NCBI GenBank assembly: GCA_037074765.1
Contig: JBAMDO010000030.1
Location: forward strand, 62,001 to 126,000
Source: Mansonella perstans
Lineage: Eukaryota > Nematoda > Chromadorea > Rhabditida > Onchocercidae
DNA length: 64,000 nucleotides
Direction of reading: 5' to 3'
A program made the position numbers and the translations under genes. Shown here one piece after another: positions 11,774 through 33,029 of this stretch. Numbering within the stretch: the stretch's first letter is position 1; each line of letters starts with the position of its first letter. Below the pieces are notes generated by a model. That model saw nothing but the letters and a program-made list of their open reading frames with translations, ran no database searches and was not told the DNA's origin.

Positions 11774-13762
11774 GTGTGCAAATTCTAGGTTTCTTTCAAA
11801 TTTAACATAGTTATCAATTAAAATATTCGCTGTTCAGTTCTTCTCTTTTGCAAAGTCCCATTCTGAAATTTGAACTTGATAAAGGCATTTTGCAATAATG
11901 ATGCCCATTTCTTCGTAATGCACTGTTTAATTTTTCAAATGTTTCACTTTTCCAAAATTTTTTCTGTTTTAGACGAAATAATATTTTTCTAGATTTTGGT
12001 TGATTGTATGCACGTGGATGAAGAGTGATTACAATCTTTCATTTACTCAACTCAGAACTGACAGTTGAGTGTTTCGGCAAGTTTAACGATGTTGTGGTCA
12101 GTGTGTTATCTAGCTCTTCATCACAAAAAATGGTTAATGGTCAAATAAGAAAAAAAAGTGAACTGATATTACCAAGAATACAACAACTTTTCCGTTTTTA
12201 AATGGACAAATTACTGCTTTTACTGCTGTCAAGTAACTACAATCAGAATTAAAAATACTTTCAAAAAGGAAAAAGAAAAAAAAAGATTAGAAATTAAGTC
12301 ATTTGAAATTAAATCTAAAAATAAATCCAAGTTAAAAGAAGCACACGCAGAAATATTACATGCACTAAATAGATATACAAATACTGATGCATGATTGAAG
12401 CAGATCAGAGAATGAGAAAATTATTTTCAAAGATGTCATTTATATTAGTATAGGTACCACATTATCAGTTGATCGAGAAGATTACAGTGTAAATAAACAT
12501 TAACACTTCCTTTTGCTTTTAAATGTCGTTGTCCGATGTTAATAAATTGAATTCAAAATCTCATTCTAATGAAATCTTACACCTCTGCTTCTGCAAAATA
12601 ACACTTTTAAAGTTAATCTAAAGTAGCGGCTTGGCAGGTCTATTAATATATCGGAGATTTGCAATTTAAAAGAATTTCGCTTTTTATTCATTTATCAAAA
12701 CTTCAAATTACTCAAATAATCATTAGATTTTTTTTGTTTAAAAAGTGACAAATAAGATCAGAAAGACAGAGTAAGGCACAATGGAAACTAATACATGAAT
12801 CATAGTGAAAATCACCATAAAAAGATTTCCTTTGAAACAAAATAAGTAAAAACTGTGCTTGAAAATTACAAGAAATGAATAACTTACTAATTGAAAATGA
12901 ATTGAAGTGCGCACCATATTTTAAACGTTACTAGAAATTAGGATGGAAGTGAATATATGAACAGTGAAAAACTTTTCCGTAAAAACATTGGAACAGATCA
13001 AAACTGTGAATTATGAGATCATTTAATTGGTAATATCACTGCATTACCGTTTAATTAACCAATTGCCGATTGCGGATATTATCGAGAAATTCCGTAACAT
13101 TCCAACTCTGAAATGAATTTGATGGATACAAAAAGCTGTTCATTTGCAAATTCATTTGAAAGTTAAATAACATTCAACAGAAGTTCCATTTACTTCAAAT
13201 GATTTTTTTCAAACAGATCTTGTATATAATCTCAAAACTTTTCATTCCTTTTATTTGTTCTTCATGTGTAACAAGCGCCTTAAAAGCACAGTGATCAGTC
13301 TAATGAAATGCGATATAGGTTGTCACATTTCAACTAATACAATTCGATCACCAAATGACGGTCGGATGACACCACTAGTATTTAATAAATATGCAATATT
13401 AGAAAGCTTCATTTTGAAAAAAATTTTCCATTTATTTTGACACAACAGCAAACATATATGGAATTGAATAACCGGTTAATAATAAAATAAATAGATTTTG
13501 AATGCTATAAATTCAAACTAATGACTGTTTCCCATAAAAACATTTCAATATGAATAAAACATTCCACTCTGAAATACACCGAGCCTTAATTTTTTATTCA
13601 TACCTTATGATTTTTAAAATCTTTTTTTTTTATAGGAAACGCCGTTAAGAATAAATTCTTTCATAAATTTTAAAAATGAGGTGGTGGTAAATTAGATTTG
13701 AAAAAATCTATTGTGACTAGGATGTATTTTTCTCGACTGTATGATTAGCATTTTATCATTCA
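11774..13762. other. Non-coding, no gene seen
   Basis: AT-rich DNA. A 61-codon plus-strand ORF at 13255-13440 has no recognisable motif and is probably chance. A further SMC5 3' exon could lie here if the GTGAGT near 13822 is used. Confidence 0.35.
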
Positions 13763-23463
<9,701 letters not shown>

Positions 23464-24747
23464 TGCAGATCGAAACACATGAGTTTTCCGGTGATGTAAC
23501 ACAATAAAAAACCCTGAAATATGTTCATGGTTATTCCTTTTTTTGCAATCCGTAAAAAATTTCAACCATTTTTTACTGTGTTTGTTTATCAGTTATTAAT
23601 TAAAACAATTCGTTCCCTTTAATTATAAGTATTTGTTAATTATGGCAGCTCATCAGTTACTCTCAAAATACTTTTTTAATTTAAAATGATCTTGAACTGA
23701 AAGTTCATTTTTTTCTAGTTTATTATCTTACACTTCAACGCTAACTTCCATCCGCAAATCTAATTTTAATTTAATTTTTTTTTGTCAGAGAATTAATCAT
23801 TAAACTAAAATCAATATTTTTATTCTGCATTACTTCACTACTTTACCATTAACTTACGAGATGACAAATTAAGATAAAATCAAAGAACCTCAGTTATACC
23901 ATAATTATGATAGATAGCGCCAGTTAATGATATTCAAATCAGATCGCGTAAAATCCACAATTACGTAAAAACGAATAAAAACAATTAAATAAAAAAGTAA
24001 AAGGAAGAGAGATGATAATGATTTTGGCAAAAAGAAAGTAAACATTAATTAGAATCAGGACGTATTTTACCGAGAGCGAAAAAAAGGAGAAAATACTCCG
24101 CAAATCAATAAAGTTATATTCTTTATATATATATATATATATTTCAGATATCCATTCATTACCATGTAGATAGAGTATGAAATAAAAATAAATCTTCAAA
24201 GGAACCGCTTCCATTTAATTTTCTGCTTACTTTTACTTTAAAATTTTAAAACCTTTTCCAATCTAGCATTCGAAAATTCTAGCTGACAACTTCATCTTTA
24301 TCTATTTTTACTTGAAAAATTAGTGCAATTCTTTCAACTTTCATTTCTGTTTACAATTTCAATTGCCATCCCTAATCCCAATTCCATGCTTCATTAACTC
24401 CAATTCCACCTGAAATTTTAAATGCGAACTTTTTGTTATAAGTCTACAGGTTCATACACCACTTGCGAAATGCTTTTTTTTTTTAAATTTTATGAAAATT
24501 TCATCTCAATTTTGATGAAACAAAAAAAAAGCATGATAGATGAGTGATAGATGAACGAAGTGAGCGATAGAGTGTAGATGTGGGATAGATATCGTTTATA
24601 CAATTACAAACTATGAATTCATTAAAATACGTAACTTAAACATAAATGTTACGTTTATCGACATGCGTAGGTACGTGTTGGCATGTTGTAGATATATGTA
24701 GAAATCTTTTAGATGCTGTCGTCTTATAATTGTTTTTCATTTCAGAA
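23464..24747. promoter_or_regulatory. Divergent intergenic region of SMC5 and SNX17-like gene
   Basis: About 1.3 kb separates two genes transcribed away from each other and must hold both promoters unless upstream exons exist. It is AT-rich, has an (AT)n run near 24124-24142 and a TTTCAG two bases before the SNX17-like ATG, fit for spliced-leader addition. No specific factor site can be named. Confidence 0.5.
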
Positions 24748-26127
24748 ATGGTTCACGTTTCAATTCCAACAATGCAAACGTTAGTTGAAACACACGGAAG
24801 CCGTACGTATGATGTGACGGAAGCCGTATGTATGATGTGTGTTATCAAATTTTCTTATCAAATAAATTAAACTGCAAATTAAACAATATTTACCGTTTCT
24901 TTTTGATTATATTTTGAAGTAATTAAAATTTTTACTTGTCACTTTATTTACTCATTACTTAATCATTTGATATTTGTATTTTTTATCCTATTTATAAAAA
25001 GACATTTTTATTTTCTATGATTTCTTTTCTTTTCAGTCACTTTGATATTTGCTGATATTACTTGTAAATTGTTATTATTAAATGGTCTGTAGTAATTATT
25101 GATTTTCAGTAATTATTGTAATGAATGATAATTATTTAATAATAAGGTGGTATAGCACCAGTCCTTTGATGTATTTATTATCAGGCTTTCGATATGTGTC
25201 TCAATGACGCTTATCACGCAAGCGTACAATATTCTCATTTATTGAAACTTCATGAGAAGTTACATACCCATTTCGGATTGAAATTAAAAATATCCGATTT
25301 TCCACCGAAAAAAACTATTCCGTACATTGGATCAAAAAATATTGGAAGAACGGAGAATAGCATTAGCACTTATTTTCAAGCGAATTAGTTTTTTTCTGCC
25401 CTGTTGAAATTCAAATGAAATCAGAACTTAAGTTAAAGTCAATACTGGAATGAAATATTCATCTGACTTACTTTCAGTGAGGATCGAGAAATCTTGCTTG
25501 ATCCTTGAAGTAAGCTAAATAACATCATGTGCGGGATATACTTTATTTTGGTATAATCAATGTTGTTAGTTGCCATAATTATTTCTTTTTTTATTTTTGT
25601 TATTATAATCTTGTTTTTAATAGTTCAACTTCAATCAATGCGCAGCACTTCATAAGTGGAGAAGTTTTTCTTAGTTTTCAAATCGTGAGTGAATTTTATC
25701 TTATTTTTCCGACACGTTCAACTATAGTGCAATTTTAAACTGATAGTATAAATGAATTATGTTCTTTTTCTTCAAGAATCATTTCGATCTTCTTTTAGTA
25801 ATGTCTCATTTGATATTTTTATGGCAGACGGTACCAAGGAAACCGTCCGTTGTAGTATTGAACATCCTACCGAAATTATTTTAAAGATTCCTGAGGAAAA
25901 GTATCTGGAGCGTACATTTATCGTATTTTTTTTTCTTTTTTGGAAGACAAGGGAATTATTTTTACCGATTTGCTAACATTATTGAGTTAAGTAGTGAAAA
26001 AATTGTAAATTTCGGTTTACTTGTGGCTAAACAATGGTATGCTGGTGATGATGATCACTTTATGTCTTCACCTGTTTCAACGAAATATCCAGATACATTC
26101 TGTTTGCTATTCATGTATTAATAATAT
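24748..26127 (+). pseudogene. snx17: Sorting nexin 17-like (PX-FERM) gene, frameshifted and truncated
   Basis: SNX17 is an endosomal adaptor: its PX domain binds PI3P and its FERM domain binds NPxY cargo tails for recycling. Exon 1 (24748-24825) starts MVHVSIPTMQTLVETHGSRT, like the family's MHFSIPETES. Exon 2 (from 25185) reads AFDMCLNDAYHASVQYSHLL and ISDFPPKK, the PX core. After PPKK the expected LDQKILEERRIALA lies in another frame and TYFQAN returns to the first, so two frameshifts are needed. A short exon near 25660 reads FISGEVFLSFQ. The next (from about 25787) reads SNVSFDIFMADGTKETVRC and HPTEIILK (FERM F1), then shifts again before RFANIIELSSEKIVNF and stops near 26125. FERM F2/F3 and the C-terminal tail were not found. 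Splice borders remain recognisable. It is either a young pseudogene or a gene with assembly indels. Confidence 0.72.
24794..24839. repeat. 23-bp tandem duplication over the SNX17-like exon 1 donor
   Basis: ACGGAAGCCGTACGTATGAT... at 24794-24816 is repeated at 24817-24839 with one C/T change. The second copy has the stronger donor GTATGT (24826), which joins exon 2 in phase 0; the first copy's GTACGT (24803) would be out of phase. Confidence 0.85.
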
Positions 26128-29100
26128 AAAGCATAAATAAATTTGACAGGTCTCTATTTTGATGATATAAGCTAAATTTCAAGGCCACAGATCATTATCT
26201 AGAAGGTTTGGATTAGATTTCCTTAATCGTTCCATTTCTATTTCAGCTCTGGACTTCTGTCATTTCTTGATAGGCTGACTTTTAATAAGGAATGATTTCG
26301 TTATTTTATCACTTCGTATTTTGAATTTATCATTAAGCACATGTTTATTCAAGCTTTTTCATAGTAAGAATAACAGTTAGAGACCTAATTGAACCTTATT
26401 AAGCGGAAAGATTGATGCATTTTATAACAACTATTATTTAAAATAATTATTTCTGGTATTCGAGATCGCAGAAGGAACGGATTTTTTTGGAAAATTTTTT
26501 TGAAAAAATCTTTATGTAATCAAAATACTCTAGCTTACTGCTTGTAGAATAAAAATGTGATAGGATATCTTTATCAGTCATACCTGGAATAGATTTAATG
26601 CAAAGAATACATGAGGAATAAAAAAAACCTCCGAGTCTAAAATTCTACAATTGGTAATATGCATATTCAGGAGTAGCACTAATGAAAATTTTAGCTTAAT
26701 TACGATGGAAATTTAACTCTACAAAGTCTCAGACTAATATAACATAATATGGAATATGTGCGGAGGAATGAAACTGAAACTCTCAGATTAATTATTCCCA
26801 GACTGCCGGATTAAAAGGAATATTGAAATTCGTTCGCACAGCAGATTTCAAGAATAGCATGAGAAATTGAAGAACAAATAATTGATGATTCTCAATCTAA
26901 AATCTAAATGATTCAGTTACTCGAATTTAAGAATATTTTCAAATTTAAGGATGAAAAAGGATGAACAAATTAAGGATGAAAAAAATGAATGATGCTTTGA
27001 AATTTCTCAATGTTTAACGAGAAAAATACCGAAAAAATTAGGATTAATGATAAGAAAGAAGAGATAAGAGAAAAGTGAAAAAAGAGAAATGCAGAAGATT
27101 TAATGACTTGAGACTTTCGAGAATAAACTCTCGGTAAATATTGCATAGCAAAAATAATTTTACGTTGAAAACTAAAATAATACATCAAAAATAAAACAGC
27201 AATGGATTTCCTATTCCATTGTATTTGGCGTTATATACGTGCCGTTGCATAGCGTAGCAAACATTAGTCAAAAAATAAGAGATCAGGCAATGATAAGTCA
27301 GTCATGCCTTAATGCATGGAAATTTAATGATAATGTAAAACAAATGAATACTAATACTTGCAACATTTCGTTGGTACTGATTGATTTTCATTCGGAAGAG
27401 AAAAAAGTTTAAACGGAAAAGTTCTCTCGCTGCCCTCGATAGTAGTTGATAATTCATTTGATTCCCGTACAATCTTTTTGCAAATTTTGGGTTGTTTTCT
27501 TCTTAGAGAAAAATTCATTCCCCGTTTTAGCAATCTAGTAATACGAATGACAGAATCAGGATTTTTTACAAAATATTTATAATTTCAGGTCATTAATGAG
27601 TAAATTTTAATCCTTTGAAATCTTTTAGAATCAGTATACTTAAAATGAGTAAGATTCGCCACCAATGAAACACGTGATCACTTTCAGTAACTGTTGTACA
27701 TGAGTTATATACGTATCATCGGAATTCGGCTAACCAATATTGTTTTTTTCCGGAAACTTCAAAAATAATATTGCCTTAAATTAAGCTGAGAATTTCAACA
27801 ATGCTTAAGCAATATGATAAGTAATACCATTAATTGGGTTTCTATTATTTTTGTTCTAAATTTGTTGGGAGAAACGTTAGAAAATTTTTTATTCGTAATT
27901 GATCTGAAACTTTTATCCCATTTTCTTCTTTACATTCATTATCAAGAAAGCTCTATATTGCTGGTTTCGTAAACATGCAAACGATGAAATGAAATTTACC
28001 CGTGGAAAGGTTCAATTTAAAGGTGGCATATACGCGATTGGCAATTACTACTGCAATAATTGAGTTGAGTCGATTGACAATTACTACTACAATAACTGAG
28101 TAAAGTCTTAATGAAAAGTGCTGAGAAAAAATACAAATGCATACTAGTTTTTTGAAATTTTATTGTTTGCATTATTTTTACAAAGTGATAAATCTTTAGA
28201 TCTATTCTCACACAACATTTCATGGAAGTTTTCGTTAAAAGTAACAAATTTTCAAATGAATTTTAAAAATTTTAATGCTTTATAACAAAAATTTTCGCCA
28301 CGTGTGTCCTAAAAACGATCAGGATCAGGCAACGATCAGCCCGTCTTTGCTTATTGACCATTCATTGTCCTACCGAGATGACTATTCTCAGAACACGATT
28401 TGTGTGGAAAACCTTGCCAATGCCTTAATGGACAATCAGTTGCAATAGACGGCAAATTTATGACATCAAAATTTGACTGGATTTCTTTTTAAATTTGTAA
28501 AAAATTAAATTGTCTATTACTTCTCATTGACCAGAAATCACGCTTTTCTATTTTCAATTTGTTTTTATTTTTCCCCATTTTTCATAAAAGTACATTTCAG
28601 TACTTTTATTTGAAATTGTAACAATAAGTTAATTGCAAACTCTTACAATTAAATTTTACAAATTGTAATTATCCGATGATTAAAATAAAGTATTATTTTC
28701 AACGCCATATGTAAAACGCTGCTAATTCACTGAATGTTCACAAATATTGTTATAAGAATCGAGATCTTATACAGCCGATAACTAATAAAGCAATATCTCA
28801 GGTATAGTTCAATGGCACAATCTGGAACAACAAGCAGCAGCTTTGTTCTGAAAGGATGAAGGATGATCTGAAGGATGAAGGATGCAATAGCCTTCTTCAC
28901 TCTTTTTTTTGAATTTAAATTTTTTGCAATAGTGACTTTAGTACCTGCCATTATGACATGAAAGTGACAAGGATCGGGCAAAATATTCGTGTTTTAGTAT
29001 TTACAAATAGTGAGTGAAGTATTTATAAACAGTTTGAACAAGTTTTTGCCGGTCATAGAAATGTAAATCTAATGAAATTATCCGTTAATTAAGTTATCAG

Positions 29101-29684
29101 TGATCCAGTATTATAGATGTATGTGAAATTATCATTTGGCGTATGAGCAAATAAGTGAATTTATGACAAATCTTTTGATTGAAGTAACGAGATTTGGATT
29201 TAGTTTCATTTAATTTAGATTGGCTACACCTGTCAAGTTTCTACTTGATCTGTTGTACTCAGCTCACTACAATAGCTCTTTGTACAAATGGTAGAAAAAG
29301 GTTTTATCAAATTGAAAGTGTAGATTTTTCTGCAAGTGAAAGATTGGACTTCACTTTTATTTCATTCATTTCATAATCTGCAAATATACCGCCAATTTCG
29401 ACAAAAATTTAATTATTCAAGTATAATAATAATTGCCGTATTTTTCGATTTGATCGAATAAACTAGACGACTTTTTGACAGAATTCCAGGCGAAATTTAT
29501 CCATGTAATCCTATCTCTCATCCTACTAATTATCCTGTAAATTATGAATGTACAAGGTCGCATTTTCTAAATATATCAGTATGCTGTTTGATATCAAAAA
29601 TTACTAGCAAAATTATCAGCTTTGCAGGTACCGTGATACCGTAATAGTGTTGGCAAAAAAGATGATGAATAAGCAGCAGTAAAA
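26128..29684. other. Mostly non-coding, isolated coding-like stretches
   Basis: No complete gene was recognised. A plus-strand stretch at about 28301-28450 reads DQDQATISPSLLIDHSLSYR and ends NALMDNQLQ before TAG; it has much higher GC than its surroundings and may be a terminal exon. A minus-strand ORF ending at 27351 reads TRLLKRGMNFSLRRKQPKIC and could be another. A 36-bp tandem pair lies at 28035-28106. None could be linked to a gene. Confidence 0.3.
28035..28106. repeat. 36-bp tandem repeat, 2 diverged copies
   Basis: CGATTGGCAATTACTACTGC at 28035 recurs from 28071 as CGATTGACAATTACTACTAC, followed by similar tails. The pair lies in non-coding DNA. Confidence 0.75.
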
Positions 29685-31560
29685 ATGACAGCTGCGACGG
29701 TAACAACAACAGCAACAACGGAAGCAACAATAATAATATCAAATCGAGTAGAAAGAATGAAATCGAAATATCCAACTGTTTGGCAGCCGTCTGTAGATTA
29801 TCAAACAGATGCTAATCAGTTTTGCAATGGTATTATTGATACAAGGTAAAAGTATAATACAAGATAAATGAGGTAAACAGTTTCAAAAGTTAAATTTTCA
29901 TTTCAATATCGAATTTGAGGACAGATGATAAGAAATAATAAAAATTATTCAGCACAGAAGCGGTGAAAAAATAAATATTTTTAATTGAAAAAGCAAAAAA
30001 AAACAAAGCATATTTGACAAAAAAAAATGGAAATTCAAGAAAATGTTTAGTTTAGAAAATGAAAATATAATTTGAAATTTTTCAAATTTGCAGTTGTCTA
30101 TTTGGTTATTCCCGGTCCTTATATATCTAAGCAAGAAATGAACGAAATCATTTCCACATAATCATTACATAATAATTACAACATAGTTATTTGATTCAAA
30201 TTTCAGCTGTCCATTTGGTTATTACTGTATTACGGTATCTTTCCTACATATTACGGTATCTATATGTGTTGTTTTAGAAGTAGTCTTCGATATGCAGTAG
30301 ATAGATATATTACTTATAAATAATCGACTACATTTATGCAATGTTACAGGTCCTCATGTTTGTCCACTAGGTTATTCATGTCAAGATTTCTACAGTGGTT
30401 AGTTCATGCCTTAAAAATAAAGAAGGAGGTATATAAATGAATTGCATCTATCATAATTTTCCATTCAACAAACTATTTCAGTAATTCAAATTATATAAAT
30501 AAATTTTGTTACGGTACTACTGATACCATTATTAGTTATTTCGATTCCATTTAATTTTGTTCCTTCGAAATTGAAAAAGAAAGTGATTATTTGAATACTT
30601 TAATAAATTTCAATTTTCAAAAAATTTCTTTTGAATGAATTTAACAAATAAAGTGGCAAAAACAATCAATGGCCTAAAAGCTGAATAATGTTTTAAAAAA
30701 GCCGTAAAATAAGAAAATTTGTCTGTATTCTTGAAATATTTTTATAGAATTAAAAACTGTAAATTCGTAAGCGTTTATTGTCTGGTCAGATCTAGTTTAG
30801 TTTGATTCATTAATCGATTTCTAAGTAGTAAATAAGTTCGATATTTGTACGAATGGCACTTTCATTTCATTTTGCGTCACATTTCGTTGTTGTAGAAATT
30901 TTTAAGTGATCGAGCAGGAACCAAAAACAGGTTCTGGAAATATCGAGAACTTGGAATTTGCCGTCCTTTCAATGTCTCTTCAGAAGTAAGGATCATCTGC
31001 AAAATTATTAGGTAAAAATTTTTCCGGACAGATAAGACTGAGAATTATTCTGAAATATTCTATTGCCAGGACGGCTTTCGAACAACTTTCTAGCTAACTG
31101 ATTCAATTAGCCACTCATTCGATATTCGTTTAAATTAATTTTGATAAAAATGTTTTCTCAGAAATTTAATAATGCATGTAAAACTTGAAAAATTCTCAAA
31201 AATTTCCCACCAGTACATTACTCCCAATATTTGCTGAAAAACTTTCGCAATTTCTGTTTTTTAAATTTCAGAACTTCAAAGGGATTCGCTAACATGCTAT
31301 GCAAATTGATATTGAATGATTTTAAGCTATCAGTCATGTCGTATCGGATATATGCGTCATCAAAAAGAACAGCTCAGGTAAATTAATTTTTTCAATTCCA
31401 AATACTCATTATTGTTGGCATTTGTTTCATCAATCCCGAGATAAAATGCAGAGCAACGACTGTATCGGAGATTTTACCTGGTCAGCAATCAATCGAAAAA
31501 CATTTACGTATATGCTGCAAAAGTAACTACATTACAAACTTGGATAGAAATTGATTGAAA
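29685..31560 (+). CDS. Putative cysteine-rich protein, scattered exons (uncertain)
   Basis: Several plus-strand stretches look like exons. 29685-29845 starts MTAATVTTTATTEATIIISN, contains SKYPTVWQPSVDYQTDANQF and ends at an AG/GTAAAA donor in phase 2. Three later AG-preceded stretches encode CLFGYS (about 30094), CPFGYYC (about 30206) and VCPLGYSCQDFYSG (about 30352). About 30905-30991 reads SDRAGTKNRFWKYRELGICR to a GTAAGG donor. About 31272-31377 is open to a GTAAAT donor. About 31446-31557 reads KCRATTVSEILPGQQSIEKH and then RICCKSNY to TGA. The CPxGYxC pattern resembles nematode lustrin/EB-type extracellular cysteine modules and suggests a secreted product. No signal peptide is visible and not all phases agree, so this may be one gene, two, or a decayed locus. 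Confidence 0.3.
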
Positions 31561-33029
31561 AAAAAAACTTTTCAAAATAGTAAACATTTTTGCATTTCTG
31601 TTAAGTTTCGCTGATTTCAATTATATCAAAAAATAACAGTTATATCTATTCATTGGTAAAATATCCGAATAGAACACTACAATTCCATGATTTTTTTGCT
31701 TGTTTTGTCAAATAGAATAAACAATTCAAATTATTTGAAGATTCATAACAATAATAAAGGTATGCGTTATTTCCCTAGTCTTTCAAAATTACAAAAATTA
31801 AATCTAACACCCACTTTGCTTTCAGATTTAAAGAAATTTTATAACAGTAAATATGAATCCAATAAATCCAACTAAAAACATACTTTTCCGGAACTATTTA
31901 AACTTTATAAATAAGCAATATACTAACTAAAAATGAGATCGAAAAATGTTACATAGAGATCAAAGTAGTATTAACATAAAATTTTCAAAGAAAAACTAAT
32001 TCGAGATTTCCACGATTTCATTCACGTTATAGTGAAAAAATAGCAGCTAGTAGTAGCAGAAGAGTAAAAGTAGAAAATCGTTTATTAACTGCAAATCAGC
32101 AAAAGACGAACATGAAGGCGAAACGTTGCACAGACATATACAGTGGCAGCAAGCAACGAATTCACACATTTAAGTACAGCTGCAGAAACTTTGGACATTA
32201 AATTTATTTGTTTCAAAGCTTTTAAATTTGTTAATTTTTCCACTGGAAAAGAAAGTTTTTTCAACCCACAAATTATCACCAATGCAATATGTTACAGAGA
32301 TAAAACGAAAGAAAAAATTCAAAAAAGGAAAAATAAAATGAGATTAAAACCATCATATCTATTCATCACAATCCGTAATGAAATACAAAAAAAAAGAAGA
32401 AACAAAACTAAGAAAAAATGACAAACAGTACCTTCCCTGATTATCAAGTTTCTTCAAAACACTGAAAATCGAAAAACGCTTACACCTTAAACAATTAATT
32501 TTGTTCAGTAAGAAAACAATCACAGAATTGTATGGAATAACTTGAAAAGCACAGAATTAAAATCTTAAAGCTATCTATTTGAATCAACTAATGCTATCCA
32601 TGAGTAGATAGAGCGATTTCCGAAAGATTACCATGTCACAGACAAATAAACAGCATCATCCAAACTACAAGCACTGTAAATTTCAAGCCAATCATCAATT
32701 TGAATTGAATTTTTGATCAATTTGAAATTCGAACAATTAGAATTTTTAATACTTTCAAGTGCCTAAACACAGCTATGCCACTTCATTAATATTAAGTCAC
32801 AGCAACAACAGCAACAGTTACAAAAATGCAATTTGACAAAAAATCCTGCAATCAAGATGAAAGACATATTTCAAAATGAGAGAAATTGCACAGTAATCAC
32901 ATAAAACTCAGGATATCTTAGTTTTCTGAAATAAGCAATACTGGATTAAATAAGATAAACATATAGCAAATTAAGTAGCTGATAAACATAAAGATATGGA
33001 CACACAATAACTTATTCATTCAATTCAAT
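31561..33029. other. Intergenic, no gene supported
   Basis: AT-rich DNA downstream of the folliculin stop. Short ORFs at 31687-31875 (+), 32085-32282 (-) and 32143-32421 (+) overlap or are low in complexity and have no recognisable motif. Confidence 0.4.

Noticed and set aside
24124..24142. (AT)n run as a promoter element
   Set aside because: A simple microsatellite in AT-rich DNA; nothing specific supports a function.
29542..29775. Minus-strand ORF with leucine runs
   Set aside because: It is the complement of a CAACAG-rich plus-strand exon and only reflects that repeat.
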